From positions 186,001 to 250,000 of the forward strand of contig JADJUC010000003.1 of the NCBI GenBank assembly GCA_016710885.1: a stretch of 64,000 nt of DNA. The letters run 5' to 3'. The stretch comes from Candidatus Proximibacter danicus. Lineage in GTDB: Bacteria; Pseudomonadota; Gammaproteobacteria; Burkholderiales; Rhodocyclaceae. Within the stretch, counting starts at the first letter, position 1, and every line of letters begins with the position of its first letter. Shown in pieces: positions 54,588-64,000 of the stretch. The position numbers and the translations under genes are program-made. The notes beneath the pieces are model-generated. The model was not told the origin of the DNA, made no database searches, and saw only the letters and a list, made by a program, of their open reading frames with translations.

Positions 54588-55528
54588 GGATCGGTGTTGT
54601 TGTTGATTCCTGCTGCGATCTGCCCAAGGATTTTATCGACGCCCATGGCGTTGTTGTCATGCCGATCACCTTGCGCATTGGCGATGTCCTGGTCGAAGAC
54701 AGGCGCGATCCGGCGGAGACGCATTCGTTCTATACGAAGTATCTGGACAAGAAGAGCGAGGATTTCGCTGAGTCGATTCCCTACTCGGTGCAGCAGATTG
54801 AAAAATTGTTTCTCGAACGTCTGGTGCTTGATTTCGACTACGTCTTCTGTCTGACGATCACCAGCGGCCGGAGCCAGATTTACGATCACGCGATGCAGGC
54901 ATCGCGGGCGATCCTGACCAAATACAAGGAAGTTCGCCGTCAGGCGGGTGTGCCGGAACGTTTTGGTCTGGCCGTACTATCGTCGCGCAACATGTTTGCC
55001 GGGCAGGCTGTTCAGGCCGCGGAAGCCATTCGGCTGATACGGCAGGGCGGTACGCCAAGCGAAATCGGTTCCCGCCTGCGTCAGCTGGTGGAGCAAACGC
55101 ATACCTACATGGTGCCGGCCGATCTGTTCCACATCTACAAGCGGGCCTCCAAAAAAGGCGACAAGAGTATCGGCTGGGGGTCGTATGCGCTCGGGTCGAT
55201 GCTCGATGTGAAACCGATCCTGCATTGCCATCAGGATGCGACCGGTCCTGTGGACAAGGTGCGCGGTTTCGATTCTGGCGTAGAGCGGCTTTTTACCAAA
55301 GCCGCTGACCGGATTCGTCGCGGGCTGGAGGCGCCGTATGTGTGCATCAGTTATGGCGGCCCACTTGCCGATGTGCCGAAGCTGCCTGGCCATGCCGTCC
55401 TTGAGCAAGCCGCTCGGGAGAATGGCGTGGAAATCCTGCTGTCGCCGATGAGCAAGACTGCGGCGGTCAACGTCGGTCCTGGCGCGGTTACGCTGGCTTT
55501 TGCCGCCAGCGGCCAGCCGCTGCACTGA
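54584..55528 (+). CDS. DegV-family fatty-acid-binding protein
   Basis: A 314-residue protein of the DegV family, which binds long-chain fatty acids. The N-terminus IGVVVDSCCDLP carries the lipid-carboxylate-binding signature (D-S-x-x-D-L). ITSGRSQIYDHAMQASRAI and the C-terminal VGPGAVTLAFAASG are also typical. In Firmicutes such proteins (FakB) present fatty acid to a kinase; no FakA-like kinase is seen here. Its place inside a beta-oxidation operon, overlapping fadI by four bases, suggests it delivers or buffers fatty acids for this pathway. That role is inference. Confidence 0.88.
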   Translation: MRIGVVVDSCCDLPKDFIDAHGVVVMPITLRIGDVLVEDRRDPAETHSFYTKYLDKKSEDFAESIPYSVQQIEKLFLERLVLDFDYVFCLTITSGRSQIYDHAMQASRAILTKYKEVRRQAGVPERFGLAVLSSRNMFAGQAVQAAEAIRLIRQGGTPSEIGSRLRQLVEQTHTYMVPADLFHIYKRASKKGDKSIGWGSYALGSMLDVKPILHCHQDATGPVDKVRGFDSGVERLFTKAADRIRRGLEAPYVCISYGGPLADVPKLPGHAVLEQAARENGVEILLSPMSKTAAVNVGPGAVTLAFAASGQPLH

Positions 55529-55542
55529 GAGACGAAACAACC

Positions 55543-57465
55543 ATGATGACTTTGAATCTTCAACACTGGCGCGTCGAACTCGACAGTGCTGGCATTGCCT
55601 GGGCAACGTTCGATAAGTTCGGCGAATCCGCCAACTCGCTTTCCAGTGTGGTGATGGCCGAACTTGGCCAGATGCTCGACGCCTTTGACCGTGCGCCCCC
55701 GAAAGCGCTGATCTTCCGTTCCGGCAAGGACGCAGGGTTCATCGCCGGCGCCGATATCCAGGAATTCACACAACTCGATACCGCCGATAAAGGGCGCGAA
55801 CTGGTCGAGCGTGGCTGGAATCTGTTCAACCGGCTGGCGGCGGTACGCTACCCGACGTTGGCGCTGGTGCGCGGGCACTGCCTCGGTGGTGGTCTGGAAC
55901 TGGCATTGGCCTGCCGCTATCTGCTGGCGGTGGATGAGCCGGGTACCAAAATGGGTTTGCCCGAAGTCATGCTGGGCATTTTCCCCGGTTGGGGCGGCAT
56001 GTTGCGCCTGCCCGAACGTGTTGGCCCGGCGGCGGCGATGGACATGATGCTGACCGGCAAGACAATCGATGCCAAGCGTGCGAAGCGCATGGGGCTTGCC
56101 GATGACTGCGTTCCGCCGCGCGTGATGGAAAACGCGGCACGCATGCTGGTGCTGTCGAATCAGCCGCGCCGGTCGCTGCTTTTCCTGCAGAAACTGCTCA
56201 ACGGCCCGCTGAAAAGCATTGTTGCCAACGGCGCGAGAAAGCAGGTCGCCAAGCGCGCCCGCCAGGAACACTATCCTGCCCCCTACGCGATCATCGACAT
56301 CTGGGCGAAGCACAACGGTAATGCGCTCGTGGCGCCGGAACTGGTTGACGGCATCGTTCGCTCGTCAACGGCACGCAACCTAGTTCGGGTTTTCTTTCTG
56401 CAGGAGCGGCTGAAGAGCTTCGGCAAGGACGTTGATTGGAAAGCGCAGCGTGTGCACGTGATTGGTGCTGGCGTCATGGGCGGCGACATTGCCGCCTGGT
56501 GTGCGCTGCGTGGCCTGACGGTGACGCTGCAGGACCAGAGCATGGAGCGCATTGCGCCGGCGCTGAAGCGCGCCCGCAGCAGCTTTGCCCGCCGCATCAA
56601 GGATCCGCTGCAATTGCGCGCGGTCATGGATCGCCTCATTCCCGACCCGGAGGGTCAGGGTGCCGCCCACGCGGATGTGGTGATCGAGGCTATCTTCGAG
56701 AACGTCGAAGCCAAGCATGCCTTGTTCAAGAAGCTGGATGCGGTGATGAAGCCCGATGCCGTGCTGGCTACCAACACCTCCAGTCTCAAACTGGAAGATC
56801 TGCGGACCGTGTTGAAGAACCCGGCCAGGCTGGTCGGAATCCACTTTTTCAATCCAGTCGCGAAAATGCCGCTGGTTGAGGTGGTTTCTGCCGACGGTGG
56901 TGATCCGGAGATGGCGCGTAAGGCGGCTGCCTTTGTCCGCCAGATTGATCGCTTGCCGTTGCCGGTCAAGAGCGCACCGGGTTTCCTGGTCAACGCCGTG
57001 CTTGGGCCATATATGCTCGAAGCGCTGCGGGCAGTCGATGAAGGGAATTCGCCTGAAACGGTAGACGAGGCCATGCTGGCTTTCGGCATGCCGATGGGGC
57101 CGATAGAACTGGTGGATATGGTGGGGCTGGATGTCGCCATGGCCGCTGGCAAGGCACTGGCGAGTTCAGGCGCCGAGCCGCCGAAATGCCTGGTCGAGCG
57201 CTTCGATGCCGGAAATCTCGGCAAAAAAACGGGCAAGGGCTTCTACGATCACAGCACCGGTAAGCCTGCCAAGGGGCTGCCGGGGACAATTCCGCCAGGA
57301 TTGGCGGCGCGCTTGATCAAACCGTTGCTGGCTCGGACGCAGCAACTCGTAGATGAGGGCATCGTCGCCGATGCCGACCTGGCCGATGCCGGGGTAATAT
57401 TCGGTACCGGTTTCGCACCCTTTACCGGTGGCCCCCTCAATTACGCAAAGAACCAGAATGGCTGA
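55543..57465 (+). CDS. fadJ: fatty-acid oxidation complex alpha subunit (FadJ/FadB-like)
   Basis: A 640-residue bifunctional enzyme. The N-terminal crotonase domain has FIAGADIQEF (residues 67-76) and RGHCLGGGLELALACRY for the oxyanion hole. The hydroxyacyl-CoA dehydrogenase domain starts near residue 305 with VIGAGVMGGDIAAW (NAD site) and contains NTSSLKLEDL and GIHFFNPVAKMPLVEVV with the catalytic His. It forms the complex with the thiolase encoded upstream. The length is shorter than E. coli FadB (729), mainly at the linker and C-terminus. The 3' end overlaps the thioesterase gene by eight bases. Confidence 0.93.
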   Translation: MMTLNLQHWRVELDSAGIAWATFDKFGESANSLSSVVMAELGQMLDAFDRAPPKALIFRSGKDAGFIAGADIQEFTQLDTADKGRELVERGWNLFNRLAAVRYPTLALVRGHCLGGGLELALACRYLLAVDEPGTKMGLPEVMLGIFPGWGGMLRLPERVGPAAAMDMMLTGKTIDAKRAKRMGLADDCVPPRVMENAARMLVLSNQPRRSLLFLQKLLNGPLKSIVANGARKQVAKRARQEHYPAPYAIIDIWAKHNGNALVAPELVDGIVRSSTARNLVRVFFLQERLKSFGKDVDWKAQRVHVIGAGVMGGDIAAWCALRGLTVTLQDQSMERIAPALKRARSSFARRIKDPLQLRAVMDRLIPDPEGQGAAHADVVIEAIFENVEAKHALFKKLDAVMKPDAVLATNTSSLKLEDLRTVLKNPARLVGIHFFNPVAKMPLVEVVSADGGDPEMARKAAAFVRQIDRLPLPVKSAPGFLVNAVLGPYMLEALRAVDEGNSPETVDEAMLAFGMPMGPIELVDMVGLDVAMAAGKALASSGAEPPKCLVERFDAGNLGKKTGKGFYDHSTGKPAKGLPGTIPPGLAARLIKPLLARTQQLVDEGIVADADLADAGVIFGTGFAPFTGGPLNYAKNQNG

Positions 57466-57856
57466 AACCCCTGTCCAGTTGCCGCAAGGCCAACCGGCCC
57501 TGCGTGTCATGCCAATGCCGGCCGACGTCAATCAGTACGGTGACGTGTTCGGTGGCTGGATCATGGCCCAGGTCGACGTGGCCGGCGCCATCCCCGCCAT
57601 GCAGAGAGCCCGGGGCAGGGTGGCAACGGTGTCAGTTAACTCGTTTTTGTTCAAACAGCCGGTATCTGTCGGCGATGTGGTCAGCTTCTTCGCCGAAATC
57701 GTCGAAACCGGGCGAACGTCAATCAAGGTCAATGTCGAGGTTTATGCCGAACGCAACCCGACCAGCCCGGTAACGGTGAAAGTTACGGAGGCAACGCTGA
57801 CTTATGTTGCGATAAACCAACAAGGCGTCAAGCGAGAGCTGCCGCCGGCCCAGTAA
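57458..57856 (+). CDS. acyl-CoA thioesterase (YciA-like hotdog fold)
   Basis: A 132-residue hotdog-fold enzyme. The signature NQYGDVFGGWIMAQVDVAGA holds the catalytic Asp, and VSVGDVVSFFAEIVETGRTS matches the YciA group. It hydrolyses acyl-CoA, possibly as an overflow valve when beta-oxidation intermediates build up. ATG 57458 overlaps the fadJ end, so it is translated with it. Confidence 0.9.
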   Translation: MAETPVQLPQGQPALRVMPMPADVNQYGDVFGGWIMAQVDVAGAIPAMQRARGRVATVSVNSFLFKQPVSVGDVVSFFAEIVETGRTSIKVNVEVYAERNPTSPVTVKVTEATLTYVAINQQGVKRELPPAQ

Positions 57857-57956
57857 ACCTAGCGTTGTGTAGTTGTTTTTTTGTTTAATAGCAGTGTAAA
57901 CGTCGGAAGAAAAAAGATAATTTTCTAACGACAGTTCAAACCAAGGAGACCAGAGA

Positions 57957-59268
57957 ATGACCAAGGGGTTGAAAATGCGCCTTATCCCGGCGCTCATGAT
58001 GTTCGGATTTGCTGGCGTAGCCAGTGCATCGGGTTTTGCGCTGCAGAACCAGGGTGGCTCGGGTAACGGTAATGCCTTCGCAGGCGCCGCTGCTGCAGCC
58101 GAAGATGGCAGCACGATTTTCTTTAACCCGGCCGGCATGACGTATCTGCCGACGGGGCACACGATTTCTGTCAGGTACAGTGCTTGATCGTTCGATCAAG
58201 TTCAAGGATAAAGGTACGACTACTCCGACCCTGAATAACGCCACTCCGACAAATGGCGGTGAGGCTGGTGGAACGGCGTTCCTTCCTCATGGTTACTGGT
58301 CTTGGTCTGTTGCCCCTGATGTTTGGTTCGGCGTAGGTGTCGGCCCGACGTTTGGGAACAAGACCGAATACGATAAGAACTTCATTGGCCGTAATGCAGG
58401 CTATTTTGCAGAGATTGAGCACATCAATGTCAATCCATCGTTTGCGATCAAAGTGAACGACATGCTGTCCTTGGGTTTGGGTGTGAATTTCACTCGTGCG
58501 CATGTTGCTTTCAAGCAAGGGGTGCCACTTAATACAGCAATCCCCGGCAATACGAACCAAAATTACCTGCATGTCGAGAGCGATGCAGCATGGGGAGTTG
58601 GCGCAAACATTGGTGCGCTGTTCCAGCTGTCGCCGAGCACGCGCTTGGGTATCGCTTACCGCTCAGGAATGGATTTCGATATTGAAGGTAAACAGAAATA
58701 TCAATCTCAAATCACCGGTGGTGGCGCTGCATTAGCTGCAGCTACGGCAACTCAGAAAGTTAAAGCCGAAGGGTACAAGACGCCGGGCAACCTCTCGTTC
58801 GCGGTATCTCAGAAACTCAGTGATCGTTGGGAGCTATTAGGCGATCTGACCTGGACGGACTGGAGTGTTTGGAAATCACTTAAGCTGACGACGACCTCGG
58901 GTACGCAGTTGGCTTCACTTTCCTATAATTTTGAAGATACTTGGCGTATCGGACTGGGCGCCAACTATAAGTACAACGATGCGTGGAAATTTCGGTTTGG
59001 TGTCGCCTTCGATGAATCCCCAATTGCAAAAAATTCCGATCGCACAATGACTTTGCCGGATTCTGATCGTACGTGGCTCTCGTTTGGCGCAAAATACACG
59101 CTCTCCAAAAATGCATCGCTTGATGTGGGTTACAGCCACATTTTCTTCAAGGATGCAAAAGCAGATCGTGCAGTCCAGGTTAGCGGTACTACCGTACAGA
59201 CAGTTCGTGGCGAGTGGAATAACAACCGTGCCGATATTCTCTCGGTCCAGTACAACCACACGTTCTGA
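57957..59268 (+). CDS. fadL: FadL/OmpP1-family outer-membrane fatty-acid channel (frameshift near 58170)
   Basis: A beta-barrel long-chain fatty-acid transporter. The signal peptide (LIPALMMFGFAGVASA) is followed by SGFALQNQGGSGNGNAFAGA and DGSTIFFNPAGMTYLP, the classic FadL N-terminal hatch motifs. The frame ends at 58187. The remainder continues in another frame, from LDRSIKFKDKG through FGVGVGPTFGN to a C-terminal DILSVQYNHTF ending in Phe, as outer-membrane barrels do. The break lies near 58165-58173 and needs a change of one or two bases, giving about 436 residues. Codon bias is more AT-rich than in neighbours. It lies 100 bases after the thioesterase gene. Confidence 0.87.
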
Positions 59269-59289
59269 TCGTTTCAAGCTTCAAATCAG

Positions 59290-59315
59290 CGGCGCCCAAT
59301 TGGGCGCCGTTTTTT
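59290..59315 (+). terminator. rho-independent terminator after fadL
   Basis: CGGCGCCC (59290-59297) pairs with GGGCGCCG (59302-59309) over an AATT loop, followed by six T residues. It closes the fad operon. Confidence 0.94.
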
Positions 59316-59492
59316 ATGTACCTCGGCGCAGATGCACTTTTGGATGGCCTTTAGTGGCGCGAGTGGCGGTTCGGCCAACAGCGTCGCTCACCCCAGAAAA
59401 TCCCTTTCCTGCGCACCTCGGCCTTTCCTTGGAAATCGGGTAAAATTCTTTATACCGTACAAAATTACTCAAGTATTTTTCAGGAGCAAAAA

Positions 59493-60584
59493 ATGGCTGT
59501 TAGCGTCGATGTCGTCAAGGCTGCCCTGCAAGGGCTGGTAGATCCCAATACGCAGAAGGATTTCGTCAGCAGCAGGTCGGCGAAGAACATCAAGGTCGAT
59601 GGCGACGATGTGTCGTTCGACATCGAGCTCAGCTATCCGGCAAAGTCGCAGATCGACACCATTCGCAAGCAGGTAATCGGCGCAGTGAAGGCCCTTCCCG
59701 GTGTGGGCAACGTCAGCGCCAATGTGCACGTGAAGATTGTTTCCCACGCGGTGCAGCGCGGCCTGAAGCCGCTGCCGGGAGTCAAGAACATCATCGCCGT
59801 GGCCTCGGGCAAGGGCGGCGTAGGCAAGAGTACGACGGCGGTTAACCTGGCCTTGGCACTGGCACAGGAAGGCGCCACGGTTGGTATGCTTGATGCCGAT
59901 ATCTATGGCCCCTCGCAACCGCAGATGCTTGGTCTCACAGGCTTGCAGCCGGAATCGACGGACGGCAAATCGATGGAGCCGCTGCAGGCCTACGGCATCC
60001 AGGCGATGTCGATCGGTTTCCTGATCGATGTCGAGACGCCGATGGTCTGGCGCGGTCCGATGGTGACGCAGGCCCTCGAGCAGATGCTCAATGAGACGAA
60101 CTGGAAGGACCTCGACTACCTCGTCGTCGACATGCCGCCGGGTACCGGCGACACGCAGCTGACGCTGGCGCAGAAAGTGCCGGTGACCGGTGCCGTGGTG
60201 GTGACGACGCCGCAGGACATCGCCCTGCTCGATGCGCGCAAGGGTCTGAAGATGTTCGAGAAGGTCGGCGTGCCGATTCTCGGCATCGTCGAGAACATGA
60301 GCATTCACATCTGCTCGAACTGCGGCCATGCAGAACACATCTTCGGTGCCGGTGGTGGCGAGACGATGTGCAAGGATTACAACGTCGAATTCCTCGGTGC
60401 ATTGCCGCTGGAATTGGCCATTCGCGAGATGGCTGATTCGGGCAAGCCGACCGTGGTTGGTGCGCCGGATTCGACAGCGGCGGAAATCTACCGTGGCATC
60501 GCCCGTCGCGTGGCGGTAAAGGTTGGCGAGACAGCGAAGGACATGTCTTCCAAATTCCCCTCGATTGTTGTGCAAAACACCTGA
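59493..60584 (+). CDS. apbC: iron-sulfur cluster carrier ApbC/Mrp
   Basis: A 363-residue P-loop ATPase that carries Fe-S clusters to target proteins. An N-terminal DUF59-like domain (residues 5-90) precedes the deviant Walker A SGKGGVGKSTTAVN and DADIYGPSQPQMLG. Walker B-like DYLVVDMPPGTGD follows. The cluster-binding CxxC is in HICSNCGHAEH. A CAGGAG ribosome site precedes ATG 59493. It is separated from fadL by a terminator and so has its own promoter, possibly TTGGAA-N16-TATACC at 59429-59456 (weak). Confidence 0.95.
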   Translation: MAVSVDVVKAALQGLVDPNTQKDFVSSRSAKNIKVDGDDVSFDIELSYPAKSQIDTIRKQVIGAVKALPGVGNVSANVHVKIVSHAVQRGLKPLPGVKNIIAVASGKGGVGKSTTAVNLALALAQEGATVGMLDADIYGPSQPQMLGLTGLQPESTDGKSMEPLQAYGIQAMSIGFLIDVETPMVWRGPMVTQALEQMLNETNWKDLDYLVVDMPPGTGDTQLTLAQKVPVTGAVVVTTPQDIALLDARKGLKMFEKVGVPILGIVENMSIHICSNCGHAEHIFGAGGGETMCKDYNVEFLGALPLELAIREMADSGKPTVVGAPDSTAAEIYRGIARRVAVKVGETAKDMSSKFPSIVVQNT

Positions 60585-60671
60585 TTTTGCGGCTATTTCC
60601 CCCAGCCCCGGAGGCCAGTACAATACGCGCCTCAATCAACGCGCTTCATTACGGAATCCGGGGTAGGAACG

Positions 60672-61242
60672 ATGTCCATCAAGTCTGACAAGTGGATACG
60701 CCGTATGGCGGCAGAGCACGGCATGATCGAGCCGTTTTCGCCCGGCCTGGTGCGCGAAGCCAATGGCGAGAAGATCGTGTCCTACGGTACGTCGAGCTAC
60801 GGCTACGACATCCGCTGCGCCGACGAATTCAAGGTGTTCACCAACATCAATTCGACCATCGTCGATCCGAAGAACTTCGACCCGAATTCGTTCGTTGAAG
60901 TCTCCGGCAAGGGCTTCTGTGTCATCCCGCCGAACTCCTTTGCGCTGGCGCGGACCATGGAATATTTCCGCATTCCGCGCAGCGTGCTGACGGTATGCCT
61001 CGGCAAGAGCACCTATGCGCGCTGCGGCATCATCGTGAACGTGACGCCATTCGAGCCGGAGTGGGAAGGCTACGTGACGCTGGAGTTCTCGAACACGACA
61101 CCGCTGCCAGCCAAAATCTACGCCGGCGAAGGTTGCGCACAGGTGCTGTTTTTCGAGTCGGATGAGGTTTGCGAAACCTCGTACAAGGACCGCGGCGGCA
61201 AGTACCAGGGGCCAAGTCGGCGTCACGCTGCCGAAAATATAG
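60672..61242 (+). CDS. dcd: dCTP deaminase (one-base frameshift near end)
   Basis: A dCTP deaminase that supplies dUTP for thymidylate synthesis. It starts SIKSDKWIRRMAAEHGMIEP and holds the active-site blocks SSYGYDIRCADEFKVF, GKSTYARCGIIVNVTPFEPE and TLEFSNTTPLPAKIYAGEG, with the catalytic Glu in the last. The frame breaks at the GGGG run 61208-61211. Without one G the C-terminus reads KYQGQVGVTLPKI and stops at 61242, the normal family ending, for 189 residues. As read, the frame runs on through the downstream repeat to 61559. Confidence 0.94.
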
Positions 61243-61254
61243 TTCAACAATTTC

Positions 61255-61340
61255 ACCACCAAGTCACCAAGAGCACAAAGGGACACCAAGTAAGAACTGC
61301 TTTTCTTGGTGCTCCTTGGTGTGCATGGTGTCTTGGTGGT
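61255..61340. repeat. dispersed ACCACCAAG palindromic repeat, copy after dcd
   Basis: Left arm 61255-61290 begins ACCACCAAGTCACCAAG, and the right arm 61305-61340 ends GGTGTCTTGGTGGT. It has the same size and layout as the copy at 21555-21641. It lies 13 bases after the dcd stop and 22 bases before the decarboxylase start. Confidence 0.85.
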
Positions 61341-61362
61341 TCGCTTTTTCAAAGGAACAGCC

Positions 61363-63589
61363 ATGCGCTTCCATTTCCCGGTCATCATCATCGACGAGGA
61401 CTTCCGTTCGGAAAACGCCTCCGGTCTCGGCATCCGTGCGCTTGCCGAAGCGATCGAGAAGGAGGGCATGGAAGTGCTGGGCGTTACCAGTTATGGCGAC
61501 CTGACCTCATTTGCTCAGCAGCAATCGCGGGCCTCGGTTTTCATCCTGTCGGTGGATGATGAGGAACTGGCGACCAAGGGTGAGGAAACCATCGCCGAGC
61601 TGCGCGCCTTTGTGCAGGAAATTCGCTACAAGAACGCCGAGATCCCGATCTTCCTGCACGGCGAAACACGTACCTCGCGCCACATCCCGAACGACATCCT
61701 GCGCGAACTGCACGGCTTCATCCACATGTTCGAGGACACGCCGGAGTTCATCGCCCGCAACGTCGTGCGCGAAGCCAAGTCCTACCTTGACTCGCTGCCA
61801 CCCCCCTTTTTTCGCGCGCTGGTGCATTACGCTGCTGACGGTTCGTATTCCTGGCACTGCCCCGGCCACTCGGGCGGCGTTGCCTTCCTGAAGTCGCCGG
61901 TCGGCCAGATGTTCCACCAGTTCTTCGGCGAGAACATGCTGCGCGCCGACGTCTGCAATGCGGTGGAAGAACTCGGCCAGCTGCTCGACCACACCGGCCC
62001 GGTGGCGGCCTCCGAGCGCAACGCGGCGCGCATCTTCAACTGCGACCACCTGTACTTCGTCACCAACGGCACCTCGACCTCGAACAAGATCGTCTGGCAC
62101 TCGACGGTGGCGCCGGGCGACATCGTCGTCGTCGACCGCAACTGCCACAAGTCGGTGCTGCACTCGATCATCATGACCGGCGCCATTCCGGTGTTCCTGA
62201 TGCCGACGCGCAACAACTTCGGCATCATCGGTCCGATCCCGAAATCCGAATTCGCCTGGGAAAACATCCAGAAGAAGATTGCCGCCAACCCGTTTGCTAC
62301 CGACAAGAACGCCAAGCCGCGTGTGCTGACCATCACCCAGTCAACCTACGACGGCATCCTCTACAACGTCGAGGAAATCAAGGAAATGCTCGACGGCAAG
62401 ATCGACACCCTGCACTTCGACGAAGCCTGGCTGCCGCACGCCGCCTTCCATGATTTCTATGGTGACTACCATGCCATCGGCGCCGACCGCCCGCGTTGCA
62501 AGGAGTCGATGATCTTCTCGACGCAATCGACGCACAAGCTGCTGGCTGGTTTGAGCCAAGCCTCGCAGATCCTGGTGCAGGATTCGGACGACCGCAAGCT
62601 CGACCGCGACGTGTTCAACGAGGCCTACCTGATGCACACCTCGACCTCGCCGCAGTATTCGATCATCGCCTCCTGCGACGTGGCGGCGGCGATGATGGAA
62701 GAGCCGGGGCGGTACCGCGCTGGTTGAAGAGTCAATCAAGGAGGCGCTCGATTTTCGCCGTGCCATGCGCAAGGTTGACGAGGAGTGGGGGGCCGATTGG
62801 TGGTTCAAGGTCTGGGGGCCGGACGACCTCTCCGAAGAGGGGATCGAGGAGCGCGACGCCTGGATGCTCAAGCCCGGCGATCGCTGGCACGGCTTCGGTC
62901 AGTTGGCCGACGGCTTCAATATGCTCGACCCGATCAAGGCGACGATCATCACGCCGGGTATGGATGTGGACGGCGACTTCGCCGATTCCGGCATCCCGGC
63001 GGCAATTGTTACCAAGTACCTGGCCGAGCACGGCGTCATTGTCGAAAAATGCGGCCTCTACTCCTTCTTCATCATGTTCACCATTGGCATCACCAAGGGC
63101 CGCTGGAACACCATGGTGACCGAGCTGCAGCAGTTCAAGGACGACTACGACAAGAACCAGCCGCTCTGGAAGGTGCTGCCCGAGTTCGTCCAGAAGAACC
63201 CGCGCTACGAGCGCGTCGGCCTGCGCGACCTGTGCCAGCAGATCCACGACGTGTACAAGGCCAACGATGTTGCCCGCCTGACCACCGAGATGTACCTCTC
63301 GGACATGGTACCGGCGATGCGCCCGGCCGATGCCTTTGCCAAGATGGCGCACCGCGAGATCGAACGTGTGGCCATCGATGATCTGGAAGGCCGCGTTACC
63401 AGCGTGCTGCTGACACCCTACCCGCCGGGTATTCCGCTGCTGATTCCAGGCGAAGTGTTCAATCTGAAGATCATGAACTACCTGCGTTTCGCCCGTGATT
63501 TCAATGCCCGCTTCCCTGGGTTTGAAACCGACATCCACGGCTTGGTGAAGGGCGAGGATGGGCGGTACTACGTGGATTGCGTGGAATAG
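61363..63589 (+). CDS. PLP-dependent arginine/lysine/ornithine decarboxylase (one-base frameshift)
   Basis: A large fold type I decarboxylase of about 741 residues. The N-terminal wing domain (MRFHFPVIIIDEDFRSENAS to ARNVVREAKSYLDSLPPP) precedes the PLP domain with HCPGHSGGVAFLKSPVG, TNGTSTSNKIV, DTLHFDEAWLPHAAFH and the PLP Lys in STQSTHKLLAGLSQ. The frame breaks at the GGGG run 62706-62709. Without one G, AAAMMEEPG continues as GTALVEESIKEALDFRRAMR to the normal C-terminus. The amino acid decarboxylated (Arg, Lys or Orn) cannot be set from motifs. AAAGGAA precedes the ATG. Confidence 0.92.
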
Positions 63590-63633
63590 CTGTGCGGCTT
63601 GTGTTGCAGCGGCTTTAAGCGCATGATTTGCCG

Positions 63634-64000
63634 ATGAATTTTCAGGGTTTTTCAGGACGTTTGAGTTTCCGTCTGTTGCTGCCGTTAATCCTTTTGTTCG
63701 GGTTGGCTGGCGAGGGGTTTGCGCAGGCTGCGGCGATTGTCTTTGCCACGGGCAATGCCAGCATCGTTGCTGCAGATGGTTCGACGCGCCGTGCCGAGCG
63801 TGGCGCCGCACTGGTGGCCGGGGAAATGGTCGATACCGGCGAAGGCAAGGCGCAGTTGCGCTTCCGCGATGGCGCTACGATTTCGCTGCAGCCTGGAACG
63901 CAGTTTCGTGTCGAGCAGTTTCGCTTCACCGAACAGAATGGCCGAGCTGCAGAAGAAGACATGGTCGTGATGCGCTTCCTGAAGGGGCGCTACGCGCAGT
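63634..64000 (+). CDS. FecR-domain protein (3' end outside window)
   Basis: The first 122 codons of an exported protein. A signal peptide (RLSFRLLLPLILLFGLAGEGFAQ) is followed by a FecR-like beta domain: AIVFATGNASIVAADGSTRR, GEMVDTGEGKAQLRFRDGAT and ISLQPGTQFRVEQF. Proteins of this type in betaproteobacteria often continue into long repeat or adhesin-like regions, or act as periplasmic binding modules. The rest cannot be seen. It starts 44 bases after the decarboxylase stop, with no strong ribosome site. Confidence 0.82.
   Translation, partial: MNFQGFSGRLSFRLLLPLILLFGLAGEGFAQAAAIVFATGNASIVAADGSTRRAERGAALVAGEMVDTGEGKAQLRFRDGATISLQPGTQFRVEQFRFTEQNGRAAEEDMVVMRFLKGRYAQ

Overview
The window is about 64 kb of GC-rich bacterial chromosome. 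Gene content suggests a betaproteobacterium, probably Rhodocyclales (Dechloromonas/Azonexus-like): UbiA/UbiD quinone genes, a DUF59 plus NnrS-like pair, two acetate-type sodium:solute symporters with small partner subunits, NhaD, an ATM1-type exporter and a fatty-acid oxidation operon. The taxonomic call is inference from gene content; no marker search could be run.

Layout. 1-6325 (+): a tightly packed run with ubiA (cut by the window edge), a mono-haem cytochrome, ubiD, an acetyltransferase, hydroxypyruvate isomerase, glycerate 2-kinase, a small membrane protein and a phosphoribosyltransferase. 6336-11105: HepT/MNT toxin-antitoxin pair, dacB, a PilZ-STAS protein, DUF59 and NnrS-like genes, and a BrnT/BrnA pair. 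11226-13700 (-): degenerate GGDEF protein, OmpA-like lipoprotein and MarR regulator with a clear operator. 13931-21532 (+): PuuD-like hydrolase, CPA2 antiporter, YbdK-like ligase, a serine-hydrolase-fold protein lacking its catalytic motif, a YdjM-like membrane protein and gpmI. 21686-26220: SulP transporter, ribbon-helix-helix regulator, and groESL with a perfect CIRCE element. 26339-28689 (-): PIN toxin, composite antitoxin and NhaD. 29138-37221 (+): two symporter systems (DUF4212/SSS and DUF485/ActP) around a TctD/TctE-like two-component pair.

37292-42083 is the accessory region. A tRNA-Phe gene is followed by two segments bounded by copies of its 3' end. The first holds a gene remnant and a decayed IS21-family element; the second holds a Fic protein gene. 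42139-48058 (-): a signalling cluster of CHASE/PAS histidine kinase, receiver-RsbW-like ATPase and receiver-PAS-PP2C phosphatase. Then an ATM1-type ABC exporter and a divergent TetR gene with a PsrA-like operator, leading into fadE-fadI-degV-fadJ-thioesterase-fadL (50116-59268). The window ends with apbC/mrp, dcd, a large PLP amino-acid decarboxylase and the start of a FecR-domain gene.

At least nine otherwise intact genes carry one short frameshift, mostly at G or C runs, and the IS21 transposase gene carries at least six. For eight of the nine, correcting a single base restores a family-typical product, so these look like uncorrected sequencing indels rather than biology; the affected genes are flagged. 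Dispersed palindromic repeats (ACCACCAAG family and TTCGATACGCCC family) sit in several intergenic gaps.
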